Part shown: one piece after another, positions 14,077 to 26,389 of the stretch
How positions within the stretch are numbered: position 1 is the first letter of the stretch
Layout of the letters: each line of letters begins with the position of its first letter
Assembly (NCBI GenBank): GCA_009741485.1
Contig: CM019238.1
Coordinates: forward strand, 16,671,950 to 16,735,949
DNA from: Malurus cyaneus samueli
Taxonomy: Eukaryota; Chordata; Aves; Passeriformes; Maluridae
Length of the DNA stretch: 64,000 bases
Direction: 5' to 3'
Made by a program: the position numbers and the translations under genes
Notes under the pieces: generated by a model
Told to the model about the DNA's origin: nothing
Database searches by the model: none
The model's input: only the letters and a program-made list of their open reading frames with translations

Positions 14077-17000
14077 AAATAACCTGTATTCTTGGCAGGA
14101 GCTATGAATCCCTATCTGATGGCAGCAAATGCATTCTGCAGCTCAGGCACAGGGGTTCCCTTTTAAGAGAATCCCATTGTGAGGATTCACTCCCGGGCTG
14201 GGGTTATTGTGCACTTTGCTCAGCAGACAATACCAAATGTTGCTTTTTGTCCTGATTGCAGCAGCCAGGAGGAAAGGAAGTGTTTGATGACTGCCCAGCA
14301 GCCTGTTTTCTGTCCCTGCATCCCAATCACAAAACACCCCGTGGACCTGCCTTTGGCTGCTCTCTGAATGCAAGAATCTAGAAATACCTATTAAAACCTG
14401 GCAGCTAAACATAACATTCTAAAAAGGATCTGATTTCTGAAGGAGCAGCGAAGGCTCCATGGAAAGAATGGATAGAGCACCATAGAAATGGCTGAGATGA
14501 TACAGAAGCAATGTGCTGTGCGAGGGAGGAAATGGAAAAAAATAATTAAAAAGCCATAACAGAGAGTCTGAACAGTTGGGGGAAGGAGAATCTCCAAGTT
14601 TCCTGGGTCAGATTGTGGAGGGAAAGAGAAGGGGATGCTGAGACAGCACAGCAAGAATCCCCATTGCACACAGCCTTTAAAAGGGGGGTGTAAATGCACA
14701 GATCAGGTCAAAATGGGCACTGCTTCCTCCCACCCTGCACACTCAGATCCTCTGAAATGAGCAGGAATTAACACACAGCCAAAGGCACACTCAGGAGAGC
14801 ACAGAGAACTCGAACAACCCTAATTTAGATATCATCCTCAACCAGGATTGTTCAGATCCATGCTGTGGATGGTGCTGCAGAGCACAGCTCAAAAAACTGA
14901 AGATAATTTATAAATGGTCTTGAATAATATTAATAATCAATAATTAATTAATTCTTAATAATAGCTCACATAAAGCAAGATAAAAATTAATTATCAATAT
15001 TAACTTTTTTCATCAGTTCATTTACCTTGAAACAAGAGCTAAAATACAGAATTATGTCCTAAACTTCAACGGAACTTTATTTTATTTCTAAACCTTAACA
15101 GCACTATTATATTACTACTGTAGTACTCATCTATATAAAATACTCCTGGAGTATCTCAGCTGATTCTTCTCATTGCCTTACCCTCTACATAGTGAAGTCT
15201 TAGTGCTTCAGAAATAAAAACATCCCACCAAGTCAGACCCTCAATCAAACATTATTTTGATGCCGTTCTATAAATGATTTTGTACTCTTGCTTAAAATAA
15301 TTATGCCCAGACAGTTTATGTACACAAAGAAAGATTTTTTTTTTTTTAAACCCAACACTTTTTATCTACTGTTAGTGTCTATGCTTAAAATTAATCTATC
15401 ATTTCTGGGAGCTCTGCTCACCAGAACTGGCAGATGCTCCATGGATAAGTGCCATTAACAATTAACACATAATGAAGAATCAACCTGCTGGGGCACCTGG
15501 GATAAATTTAGTTTTTTCAATGCATTATTATTCCACTTGAGTGAGATAATAGATTATAATTTTAGAGAGAGTGGCATATGGAACATTCATGAGACTTTGC
15601 AAAAATCATTTGAAGGCCTTAACTTAAAACATTCATCACACTCCTGGAGGGGAGGGGAAGGACTTTGACAGCGGCATTTTGGTGGCCAATTTTCTTAACA
15701 GATTGAAAGACTTTTATCTCAAAGCCACTTCAGCAGTAAAGTCAAAATTCAGGTTCCAGCTCATGCATGGTGAAATGATTGGATTTGAGCAGATGCTCTT
15801 GTTCTCCAACTGCAGCTCCTTCTCCCATTGCAAGTTGAGTCACTGAATTCAGAATCTGCACCCAAACCTCTCCAAACCCTCTCTGCTGCCTTTCACACAG
15901 CTCAGAAGCTCTGCTCACACTGGGCATTTGCAAATAAACAGATATTTACAGGCATTTTTCACATGCAAATACCTTGTGGGTTTTGGATGAATGCTTGAGA
16001 GCTGGTTTGTCCTTGAACACACCCGGAGCCAAGTGTTCAGCAATGTGGAAATCCGAGCACATCTTTCATGTTCTCTCATTTTTCCTGCTTTTTCCAATGA
16101 TTTTCCCTTCCACAATAACCAGAAGCCACACACCTCTTGGAATGAAGCTTTGTTTCTGTGTTTTCTCATTTTTAATGGGCTCATTTTCTTTCTCGGGATG
16201 GTTTTGTGAGTTCTGCAGCATCTAGGAAGGCAAAGAACAAACTGTGAAGATGAGACAGTTTGGAGATTTTTCTGTCTGCTTATTAGGCACAGAGAGTTTG
16301 ATCTGAATGAGTTCTGCATTCTCCCTTTATTTTTCTCTGTAATCTCTCTTACTCGCACGTAATTCACATATGAAAAGGAAAAGCCTAACAAAAGAAAAAG
16401 ATGTTAAATCATTGTTCTGCTTGAAATTCTCAATCCCCTGAGTGATTCCCAACCCACGAGTGCTTCTTTATTCCTTTCATTCCAATTACCATTTCACCAT
16501 CAAACAAAACAACCAGCAAAGGAAATAAGTTATGCAATATATGGCATTCCCCTGGAAATATTAAGTGGTTTTTACAATAGGTTATTTGACAATGCTGAGA
16601 AGCAGATAGAAGCAATTAACATCAAATTGTTACTTTTCTCCAAAGGAAAATATTTGTTTAATTCCACCATTCAAATGAAAAGGGAAATTTAATTACAACA
16701 GGGTTTTATAATGCCTGTCCAGACCAACAAAAGCACAGTCCTATCTCTCTGGAGTCCTGTTCAATATTAATGTGGGATGCAGGTGAGTCAGGGGAGGAAC
16801 ATCACAGGATGTCAGTGTTAACCTTCCTCACGTTCCATCAAAGCACCAGCACACAGGAATTTCAGCTCTGTGAACCACGAGCACTCATTTTTAAACAAAC
16901 ATGTAATTGTCACAGCACAGGAAAATTGAAATATTCATTTTCCCACTTTTATATTTGAGCTGCAGGTTCAGTACATGTGCAGGAGGCCAGGCTGCAGTTT

Positions 17001-17495
17001 TCCATTCTCCATTGGCAGCTGGGAATTAAGATTGTACCAATGGGATTTTCATCCAGACAAGGCTGGCAAACCAGGCCTGTCCCAATAATCCTTGAAAACA
17101 CAGCAGCAAGGACAGGAATCTCCTGTTTTAGCCTTCAGTGAGTGACACAGCTCCCCCAAATTCTGCTGTGTCACAAAGCCACCCCTGGTGGCACAGGGAG
17201 CACGGCATGCGGGTGGTCGACTGGGAAGAAATTGGAATGTGGAGCTGGAGCAGGACCTTGGCTCCATCCCCAGAGGGGATCTGTGCCCTGCTCACCTGGG
17301 AGCAGTCAGGGATGCTCTGTCCCATCAGCTGAACAGCTCCAAGTCCCCAAACACATCTAAGGCTTGAAGGAAACCACACAGGAGCCCTGAACTTGGAGTG
17401 ACCCCCAGGGACCATCTGGAGGTGGCACCTGGCCCCATGAGCAGTGTGACAGTGACAACGGGCATTATTTGGCTGCACAGGTAATATACCATCCT

Positions 17496-17570
17496 TTCAA
17501 ACCCATTTTAAAATTCAAACCCATTTTAAAACCAACCCATTTTATCAACATTTCAAACCCATTTTAAAAT
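17496..17570. repeat. Short tandem repeat, about 18-bp unit
   Basis: The word TTCAAACCCATTTTAAAA occurs at 17496, 17514 and 17552, with a degenerate copy between the second and third. Confidence 0.85.
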
Positions 17571-18187
17571 CAGGAGCAGCAACACCACAGGTGTGACAGT
17601 AGCTAGAATTCCCCTTCTCCCTTCTCATCTTGATCTTGCTGTCATTTATTTGTATTTACAGAAAGCAGCTAATTAATTCAGAGTGCTCCTTCATCGTGGG
17701 GCTGCATTTCCTCACACGCTGAATAACGACACGGAGATGAGTAGGAAAACTACAAAGGGAGAGAAACCAAACAGAAATAGGTTATGAATCTTAAAATTCG
17801 TGTGTATGAGAGAACAAAGAAGGAAAGTTGATTTAGTAAAAGGAATGGGATTTCTCCAGACAATTCAGAACCACAACATTCACAAAAGTGTCTTTCAGGG
17901 AGAGTGGTGGAGGATTCATCCCAGGGCTTGATAAATCCGACTCTTCTTGTACTTCAAAATTTGCCTGAAGCCAACAGCTTATCACCATTAGATAATATAA
18001 CCCAGGAAAAATCCCAGGAACACAAGAAAGAGCTGGTTCAGTTATAACCACAGCTGCTTTCTGAAAATTCCATCTTTTGAATAATAAAATTACTGGGCAG
18101 TTAAAAACAATTGCCACTTCTGTTTTTCTGACTGATAAACATTCCAAAAGCCTCAGAACCACTGCTTTCTCCTGCTCATAGGAGAGC

Positions 18188-18207
18188 TCATCATCATCAT
18201 CATCATC
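18188..18207. repeat. TCA trinucleotide microsatellite
   Basis: About seven tandem TCA units. On the minus strand they read as a GAT run, giving a six-aspartate stretch inside a 180-codon frame (17833-18375). That frame follows a plausible pyrimidine tract and AG near 18235, but it does not fit the phase of the exon-like segments around it. Confidence 0.9.
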
Positions 18208-18474
18208 ACCATCCAGCAAACCACTCTGGGTTTCTAACAAGAATAAAAAAGGGAACTGCAGTGAGATTGGGTGGTGAAAGAGCAAATAACCCACGCTGGA
18301 AACACCAAAATGCTGCCTGCCTGGCTGAGCACACTCCCAGCACACCCAGGGGGAGGTTTTGTGTGCTGGGAACATTCTGTCACATCACAGCCCCGAGTTC
18401 AGTCCATGTCTGAGTACCCCGAGGTGAAACTCCTGTGTGCAAGGGACATGGTGGCTAAAACCTCTCACTTCCAC

Positions 18475-18521
18475 AAAAAAAAAAAAAAAAAAAAACCACT
18501 TGGTGGGATTTTTTTTTTTTT
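18475..18521. repeat. Poly-A / poly-T inverted pair
   Basis: A run of 21 A (18475-18495) is followed after 13 bases by a run of 13 T (18509-18521). The two could pair as an A:T hairpin of about 13 bp. No processed-pseudogene body or target-site duplication was recognised next to it. Confidence 0.8.
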
Positions 18522-18796
18522 AATAATCTTGAGATATATAGTTCAATTTGCCCTGCCTTTACGGAGGGAGCTCTACCAGCCCTGTGCTGGCTGTGTGAGC
18601 CCACAGGCACCAGCTCAGCACATCCCCCAGACCCCCCAGCCCTGAGCAATGGCTCAGTTTGCTCAGGAACTGCTCCCTGGTGCCCACTTGGCTCTGAAAT
18701 TGTGACTGGAGGGGGCTGGGGGCCCTGGGGATCACACCCAGCTCCAGCAGATGGAATATCAGGGATGCAGGGAGGTGCATGGGGCACGCACAGGGC

Positions 18797-18849
18797 TGTG
18801 CATTATTCACAATATTCCTATCCAGTAGTGTGCATTATTCACAATATTC
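18797..18849. repeat. Direct repeat, 21 bp, spaced 11 bp
   Basis: TGTGCATTATTCACAATATT is present at 18797 and again at 18829, a 32-bp offset, pointing to a local tandem duplication. Confidence 0.85.
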
Positions 18850-21800
18850 ACATCTCAGAACTGCAGCCTGATCAGGCAGAGGAGGGAGCAGGATAGGGCT
18901 TTGGATCTTCTTTTGTGCAGAGGAGGGAATGTGAGGGTGCAGAGCTGCTCAGGGATGTGCACCTACCACAAACACGCATCCACTCACCCTCAGCATCTCC
19001 ATCCGTGAGGAATTAAGTTCAGCTCCTTTCTTTTCCAAATTTACTTGTTCCATAACACCTTCTGCCCTTTAAAGCAAACATATTTTGCACGAAGTTCTGA
19101 AGTTCTTCCTCCTGTGCATAAATTCTTTGCTGCTCTGGTGGCTCCAAACCTGTGCTGAGATGGAACAGGGCAGAGTTTTCACAGTCCAGCTGGTACCTGA
19201 GATTCACCTGTGAGAACACACGCCAGGGAACAGCCATCAACTGTCAGCAGCTCCCAAACAAAACCTCTTCATCAGCCCAGGCTCCAGCAGAGCGCCTGTG
19301 ATACATTTTGTCACCTGCAGGAGTGGGATGAAAGGTAATGCAAAATTTATTAGTGCCAGACGAAAATAGCGAATATTTGGATGAAAGTTTCAGTGAATAT
19401 GGCAAGGGAAAGGCTTGTTTTCCCCTTCCATTTCAGATTGTAACCAATATTTAAAATTTTCAACAACATTTTCACCCGCTAGTCTAAAGTGTAACTTTTC
19501 AAACTTAAAAAGTGATACAAAACACGGAGTAGAGGCAATGCAGAATGACAGGGCTCTAGTTCTGAACATGATAAATTTAATGGCCAATTGACTGAGATAA
19601 AAGGAGAGCAGAAGCAAACAGAATAGTTTGAAAATCACAAAAAAAAATTAAATAAATCATGCACTTTTGGGGAAATTTCTAGTGGAGTGATGTTTGCAGC
19701 TGTGTCTAGGAAGTGATCCTCTGAAAATTTCAAGGATCGTTACCCTCTGCCCTAACACACAAACCCAAACTTTGATGTTCAGCACACACCAAAATAAATG
19801 AACATTCAGATCTTAAATCAAAAGGATTTTCTCTAACAGCCTTGACTGCTAAAAAGGTGTATCTCACCTTGGATACTAAAAAACTTGGAGACTCAATTTC
19901 TGTTCCCTCCCCAGGCCACTTCTGCTTCCAACACTTTTCTGGGTCAGTGCAGGATAAGGTGTTCATGCACGCTTGGAATAGAAAAGGCACACCAAATCTC
20001 CAATTCCAAACTCCAAATTTCACAGCAGGTAGGCACAGAGGGACCATCAGAGGTATCTGACCAGCATTAGAAACAGAAAAACAAAACTGCTGGAGTGAGA
20101 AGTGCAGATTGCAGGGTGGCCAGAGGCCACACAAATGAATGATTTCTGTACCCATTTCAAAGCAGCAGCTCTTATCTTCATTTACAGCTAATCTGCTAAA
20201 AGACACCAAAAGAAGTGTTGCAGGAGTAAAAACCACTGAGTGTTCCAGTCATTTTACAGGCAACATTTAATTTTACTGCGTTAACGTGTTAAGCTGAGCA
20301 ATGGAAGGAAACACAATCAAATGCTCGTTGTATTTAAAGAGCTTCGAAAAGATCAATTATCTGTGTATGGATAAGAGCTGCTATTGATTTCGGCAGTGTT
20401 ATTCAAATCCCATTTAAGCAATGAATTGGTCTGTTTTTTTTTTTTATCAGCAGGAGTAATACATTGGAGTGGTGCAACCCAATCCTTCACACTGCCCCAG
20501 GGTGAGCAAGCACAGAGCAGAAGCTTCTCCAAACCTGGGAAACCTCTCTGACATCGATCTTTCCAAGGGAACGGAGCAGATTTCTTTTCCAGCATTCCTG
20601 CAAAGGGACTGGATAGTTGAGGGACATCTCTAAAATTCTCAAGGTAAAACTTCCTTAGAGATGCAGCAATCAGTGCAGGGCCCAGCCCGTACCTGGCTTT
20701 GAGGACAAAGGAAAACCACTTTCATCAAATCATAGGCAAGGCTGAGTCCATTCCAGAGAAATTCACTGGCATCCAAAATGTCTCAAAGAAAAAAAACCCT
20801 TGCTGGATGCCTAATCAAGTCAAGCAAGTCTTTCTATAATACCCAACTTCTTTTCTCCCACATTTGAGTCAGTTTTAAAATTGGTTTAACTAAATGGCAA
20901 TCCATGTATTCATGTTATCCTGCTCCTAGATAATAACAGTCCTAAAGATCTAATGATTTTATAACCTTCAAGCAAAATATCCTAAACAAAATCTGAAACA
21001 AAATGAAAATATAATAAAATTAGACCCAAATAATCCTTAATGTGACACTTCCTGCATTCCCTACGAATACAGAAATCCATTTAGGTGGAAGTTTCTATAT
21101 TGATTACATATACACCCCTATCATTATAACTGCCACTTTGAAAGCAAGAATGTGATAAAGGAACAACAGGAAGCAAGCAAGGGACAAAAAAAAAACCCAT
21201 TTCTTATTTTAATTGGGTATTGCAGAAGAAACCCTATCCTGGATTTAACTCTAAAAAACCAACTAACTCTCAGTCTCGTTCCTCTTGTCCATTCCTAAAG
21301 CTCATTCCTTAAAAACACAAAGCAAACAGAATCCCATCAGAACAATCTGGTTTGCATAGAAGATGAGACTGGAAACGATAAATGCCTCTCATTAGCCAGG
21401 AAAACTTTCAGAAGAATAAAAAGGTCACAGTTGTTTGTAAGCAGGACAATATTAGAGACTTCTCCAAAATTATATTAGAAAGACCTGAAGTAACATTTTT
21501 CATTTTGCTATTATCAGAGAATACTTCAGGCAGGAGTAAAGTTTGGTGCCCTTCAAAATAAACTTGAGAACAGCAGGGGCAAAAGAAACAGTTGTGTGTT
21601 GTGTAATTGTCCCAGCAGCTGTGAGAGTCTGCAGTGACCCAGACCCTGAGCAAACAGAGCAAAATATCCAAAACAGCGTGCCCTGGCTCCTCAGGGCAGC
21701 AATTCAGCTAACAAAGGGCTCCTGGGCTCCACAAGGCTGCAGCCAGCTCTGTTTGTGTGTTTTACACCCGGATAATCTGGGTTTGCTCCCATCAGGACAC

Positions 21801-22579
21801 ACAGAGCAGCTCTGCTGAGGAGGAGGAGCTCTGCTCCCAAAACCACAGCAGAGATTGATGGGTCACTTCAAAACCACTCAGAACTCCCTTCTCTCTCCTT
21901 GGGACCCTCAATCCTACAGCTATCAGCATTTTTAATTGGGTGAGTATTTCAGCACAGTTAAAGAGGGTCTGGAATCATTTTCCCACATCCTCACTCTGAA
22001 GCATTCACATTTGATTTCTGTGTTCGAAGAGTTCCTGCTTTGACCCCCCCTGTGTCCTACAACCTTTCAGAGGTCAGACAAGAGGCAGAGATCTGCAGTG
22101 CTGCACACACTGAATATTGGTGACTGAGCCATACATTTTGTGTCTGTCCAGCAGCTGCTGGTTCTGTGCTGTCCTGAGCAGTCGAATCATTAATTGTCCA
22201 CCACCATCTGTCTGTCCACCATCATCTCCACCCTCCTGAATCCTCCTGGAACTGGAAACCCCTTTTGGTTTTCATAAAAGTGTTCTACAATAAAGGACCA
22301 ACACTGCCACAGGTCAGAAGGATGCTGGGGTAGGGTAACACCAAGAAAACCAAACTGCAAGTGCAGCAGGGAAGTCAGCCTGGCCTCGAAAAGCTGAAAC
22401 CACATTTTTATTGAGGTTTGGTGCTACTTATCTACGTGCCATGTCAACTTGAGCACAACAGCAAAAAGTCTTTTAAATCAGTTTAAAACTTAGGATAAAA
22501 TAAATTCTTCTAACAAAACAAAAGAAATTCCCAAACTGCCTGTATTTTCCTTTAGTGCAGAAGCTCCATAAGGAAACAT

Positions 22580-22930
22580 AAAACACAGCTCTATACGACG
22601 CATCCTTTTCTTGTGAAAAGATACCATGAGTGACAATCCTCATGTGGTCTCGAGAGCAAGTTGCCTAATGAACAGCGAGAGCTCTTTAATGTTAATGAAA
22701 ACATCCTGTCTGACTCCTCTTCAGACACATCTTTCACTCGGTGACGATCACCTTTTAAGTTGCCACAATTCCCCTGCTCTGAAGGAGCAGCTGAGCTCGT
22801 CAGCAGCCTGGCTGCAATGTCAGAGATTAGCTCAACTGCTGCTGTTAATGGAGATACCTATTAAATCCCTGTGTCTTGGCTTGTCAAGTTTTTTTATGAA
22901 GCAATAACATCTTCGGCAGATTCCAGCTAG
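22580..22930. promoter_or_regulatory. Candidate conserved enhancer
   Basis: The block is free of low-complexity runs and packed with factor-like words: CAGCTG E-box at 22788-22793, a GATTAG homeodomain core near 22825, TTAATG cores near 22688-22698 and 22845, and a TACCTATTAAATC stretch near 22855. A 93-codon plus-strand frame (22626-22907) covers much of it but has no splice context or domain. I read it as noncoding and constrained. This is inference and needs alignment. Confidence 0.33.
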
Positions 22931-23329
22931 CAAAGGTTTAAAACGAGTGGTCTGGTTTTCTCATCTTTGCATCAGACAAAATGAAGCCTTCCCTTTGACA
23001 TTTTAAAAAGTCTATCTCACATCTATTTCTAATAATAAACAGAATTTGCAGGTGCTTAGAGGGTATTGTGGTGCCATCCAAACAGCAGAAGAGCAGATTA
23101 TAACTTTCAGTGATTGGATGGAGAATTTTGAGTGGAATAACATGCAAAACCACAGAGAAGCTCGAGATTTCTCTGTGCCACATGCACATACATATCAACT
23201 CTTACTGACATTTTAGGTATTATGTACAAAAGAAGAAAGCAGCAGACTTCAGATGAATTAACATCCTGTCTTCCTGCTGAGGGAGAATAAGGACTTTCAC
23301 AGCCCTGTGTATTACAGAATTTATACATT

Positions 23330-23540
23330 TCTTGCTAACTTTAAATCTCTATTAGCCATATGTAGCAAGTCCATCTGTTTTACTAAATTCGACTGCGAAA
23401 TCGCTCCATGCATATGATAATTGCATATTGATCTTGAATATAGTCTTGCATACTCAAATATTCAACTGGAGCTCATTGGCCAATCTCCTTATGGTAATTA
23501 GTGGTTAGAGGAGCTCTGAAAATAATCTCGTTCCGACAGA
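23330..23540. promoter_or_regulatory. Candidate POU/NF-Y enhancer
   Basis: The block holds three POU-like words in about 45 bp: ATGCATAT at 23408-23415, TAATTGCAT at 23418-23426 and TTGCATACT from 23446. A perfect 10-bp palindrome ATTGGCCAAT (two overlapping CCAAT half-sites) lies at 23475-23484 and TAATTA at 23495-23500. Such clustering is typical of neural POU/homeodomain enhancers. Function is inferred from motif content only. Confidence 0.4.
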
Positions 23541-23599
23541 AAGGAGAGCAGTCTTTCCAGAACATCCAGAGTTTTGGTTTTCTAGGGCTTTTTTGGGTG

Positions 23600-23619
23600 T
23601 TTTTTTTTTTTTTTTTTTT
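23600..23619. repeat. Poly-T run (T20)
   Basis: Uninterrupted run of 20 T. Confidence 0.95.
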
Positions 23620-24149
23620 CTCCCTGGATTTCAATAAGGAGTTATCAATGCAGTAAACAGGGAAGAGAATATGAAATTGTGTCTATGGCAACCATATTAT
23701 AGCTCTCCACTTTGTATGTCCCTGGCTTTTCAATAGATTCTCGCATTCACACTCATTTTTCCTGTAAACGGGTCAGTTAAAACATATCTCAGAATTATTT
23801 CAGAATTGCTACCAACTGCAAGGCTGGATCTGAAAAGTCTCATTTTAAAGAGTCTTTTCAGGAAGAAAAATGAAAAATAAAATCTCTTCTGAGCTAATTG
23901 CTTCCTAGAAAGCTTCTGCTATTGTTGCTATCTGGCACCAAACTCTGCTCCTTTCAGACAATTATTGCAAGAATATTTACAATTGCAGTTCTGTAGGAAT
24001 GATATATCTTGAGAAGAAAATACGTCCTATGTTTCTAATGATATAAATTTAATTTCTAAGTTTAATTTGAATAAAACTTGCATGTCTTCTTTTGGATGGT
24101 GGTTTTGGGGTTGGATTTGTTTTCCATTATCCAGACAAGTGCCATCAGT

Positions 24150-24540
24150 GATAAAATCGATCTGTTCTGAATTTCAGGAATGAAAAGCTGTCTTTAATAT
24201 CCAGATTTATTACTGCTGCTATGGAGAGCTGTTGCAATAAGGCAACATACAAAAGGTACAAGGTAATTTTAAATATCAGAAATGTCAGTGCTTTTAGACA
24301 TCATGGTTCATTCATATTTGTCACAAGAGACTTCCACACTCGCATTGAGGATTACGAAAGAAAGAATTTGACACAATTAATAAAACAAGCTTAAGAGGAA
24401 TGTTTGCAGGTTACTGCAGGAATAGAAGAATGCATTATTTTCATGCAATAATTCAGTGGCAAAAGGCTGGCAACCTACTGTAGAAACTCTTTTAACTTGT
24501 CATGAAAGTTTACCATCTATTTTCAGTGAGCTACTGATCC
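24150..24540. promoter_or_regulatory. Candidate conserved noncoding element
   Basis: Unique block without homopolymers, containing ATGCATTATTTTCATGCAAT near 24431-24450, where two ATGCA words face each other, and several ATTA cores. Weak inference of regulatory function. Confidence 0.25.
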
Positions 24541-26355
24541 TCCTGCTCATTTTCTCCAAGGAACTTTCCAGAGAACTTCCCAGCACTTTTTCCATGAGGT
24601 GAGCTCTGCACACCGTGCTACTTGAGCACAACTCAACCCTAATCTAGATTTACCCTTATAAAAATATCAGATCCTTTCAATTAATGATTATTTGAAGGAA
24701 GGGATAAGACATGAATCAATGACTTGATATTAACTTTCAGAGCCCCTGCTGGTATCTTGTTTATCCATTTAAAAACATGATGCAACTCATTTTCATTGTT
24801 TTAAAACAAATCCTCCCTTGGCCCCTAACCCATATAAAGAATTAAATCTTTAAAGAAATAAAATCTCCTCAGACTTCTCAATGCTTAATAAAAAATAATG
24901 ACAGTTAAAACTGTTTTAATGCTCCCATTGCAATCCCCTGCCTCCCTCTTTGCTCTCCTGGGTATTGTTTCAAGGCACGTTCCTTATCCTGGGCTTCCTT
25001 TTACATTCCTTAATGAGCAGCAGAGCAGTCTCCTAACTGTCCTGCACGTAAATGGATTAAGTTTCACATGAGCAGAGATTCCCCAGGTATGTGTTAGAAA
25101 AGCTGTAACAATTGTGTGAGAGTGGGAAGGTAACTCACCTGCTCCTGACAGCAAAGGCACCCGCTCTCTGCAGCGTTTATTTTGACTCCCAGTGAAAAGA
25201 CCCTTTTAACTTGTCGCATCTTTTATTCAGCAACTCATTTTCTGCCAAGCATTAAAAGTCAGTAGGGTGTGAGGATTTGTTCCAAGGCTTGCTGAGATAT
25301 TACTTACACAAAGGAGGTGCAGATCATTTCTGCTGAGTAAAGCCACCGGGGATGTTTGAAATTCAAATGCATCTTACCCCACCCAGCACACGGAGTCATT
25401 CCTTCTCTTTGCTACTCCTCCCAACACTCTATTTTGCCACATATTCTTCTGCAACTTTCATTCTTTCCACTGCAACTTCTGAAAATAATAAGTGGTTAAA
25501 ACATTTGAGAGCATTATCTCCATTACTATTCCTATCTCCAAGAAAACAATGTTCCATTAGAACTGGTTTCAGTTTACACAGCAACTCAGCATAATATTGT
25601 CAGGCAAAAACGATCAAAAGGAAAGTGGATTTCAAGATGAACCACTGCCATTTTGGATGGGAGATTAGGACTTTTAAATACATATATATATAAATTTCTT
25701 GCTCCTATTTCTTGCTCTTGGAGCCCTGTTTGAGGTGAAGACCCCTCAGTGTCTTCTGCAGCTCTGACCAAGTTCATATTCAGAGTAGCAGAATGGAAAT
25801 ACCACCTTTAATAACTCTAGTATTAAAAAATACACCTGTTTATACATCAAGAAAATGTTCAGATGTAGTGACATACCTTTCCAAAGCAAGATACATTGCA
25901 AGAAAAAATCTAAAAATGTGCAGACATAATGGCACAAATCCTGACTGACATGAATAATCCACTGCAGTACATAGCAAAAAATCAAATTAAATATGACTTA
26001 TATCAATTTACTCAATTTATCAATGTTTTAGTCATTAGCCCTCATTCCCTGTCAAGCACAATAAAAGTGTCAATGTTAACATTCAGATTAGAACCAATTA
26101 TCCAGGTCCTGTAATGGCCACTGGAAAATACATACAAAGGGAAATTATTAAAATAGGACTCTCTCAGCTCCCTGTTGAACTGAGCAGAGAACAATCCACA
26201 CATGGAGGACATGTAAATTGACATTCCATTATCTGTAAAGCAAATCTTCAGCAGGTTTTTTATAATATAAATCATAACTGAGTTACCCCAGCCCCGTATT
26301 TCAGTCTGTGCTGTTTCACACCACACCCAGCTCCTTGCAGGCACCTCTCTTACCT

Positions 26356-26389
26356 GGTCTAAGGTAAGGTCTAAGGTAATGTCTAAGTC
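26356..26389. repeat. 12-bp tandem repeat
   Basis: GGTCTAAGGTAA occurs twice in tandem (26356 and 26368), followed by a partial third copy, TGTCTAAGT. Confidence 0.85.

Larger units (their letters stand above)
9991..17127. other. Unique noncoding stretch with simple repeats
   Basis: AT-rich sequence with a poly-A run near 10254-10268, a T-rich patch at about 11690-11830, an ATT-rich microsatellite at 12390-12418, a TTTTA-type repeat at 14055-14076, and a very AT-rich segment at 14918-15010 made largely of TAAT words. No exon, RNA gene or transposon was recognised. The 158-codon minus-strand frame at 15915-16391 has no domain and is read as chance. Confidence 0.6.
17128..21562 (-). other. Candidate multi-exon coding segment, unproven
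   Basis: Six minus-strand segments are open and can be joined in one frame, in 5' to 3' order: 21485-21562, 20535-20597, 19868-19938, 19059-19207, 17296-17362 and 17128-17220, the last ending in TAA at 17130-17128. Each begins after a pyrimidine-rich tract ending in AG. Donors after 19868 (GTGAGA) and 17296 (GTGAGC) are good; those after 21485 (GTCTTT), 20535 (GTTTGG) and 19059 (GTGTTA) are weak. The joined product would be about 172 residues as a C-terminal part. The 19059-19207 exon is the most protein-like, with EPPEQQR followed by AQEEELQNF. I recognise no family. I picked segments partly because they fit, so matching phases are weak support. No polyadenylation signal lies close after the stop. 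This could be chance. Confidence 0.2.

Noticed and set aside
17833..18375. 180-codon minus-strand frame with a six-aspartate run as an exon
   Set aside because: The start has a fair acceptor near 18235, but the aspartates come from a TCA microsatellite, no good donor follows, and its phase does not fit the neighbouring exon-like segments.
18475..18521. Poly-A suggestive of a processed pseudogene or SINE tail
   Set aside because: No gene-like body lies upstream, no target-site duplication is visible, and the A run is paired with a nearby T run.
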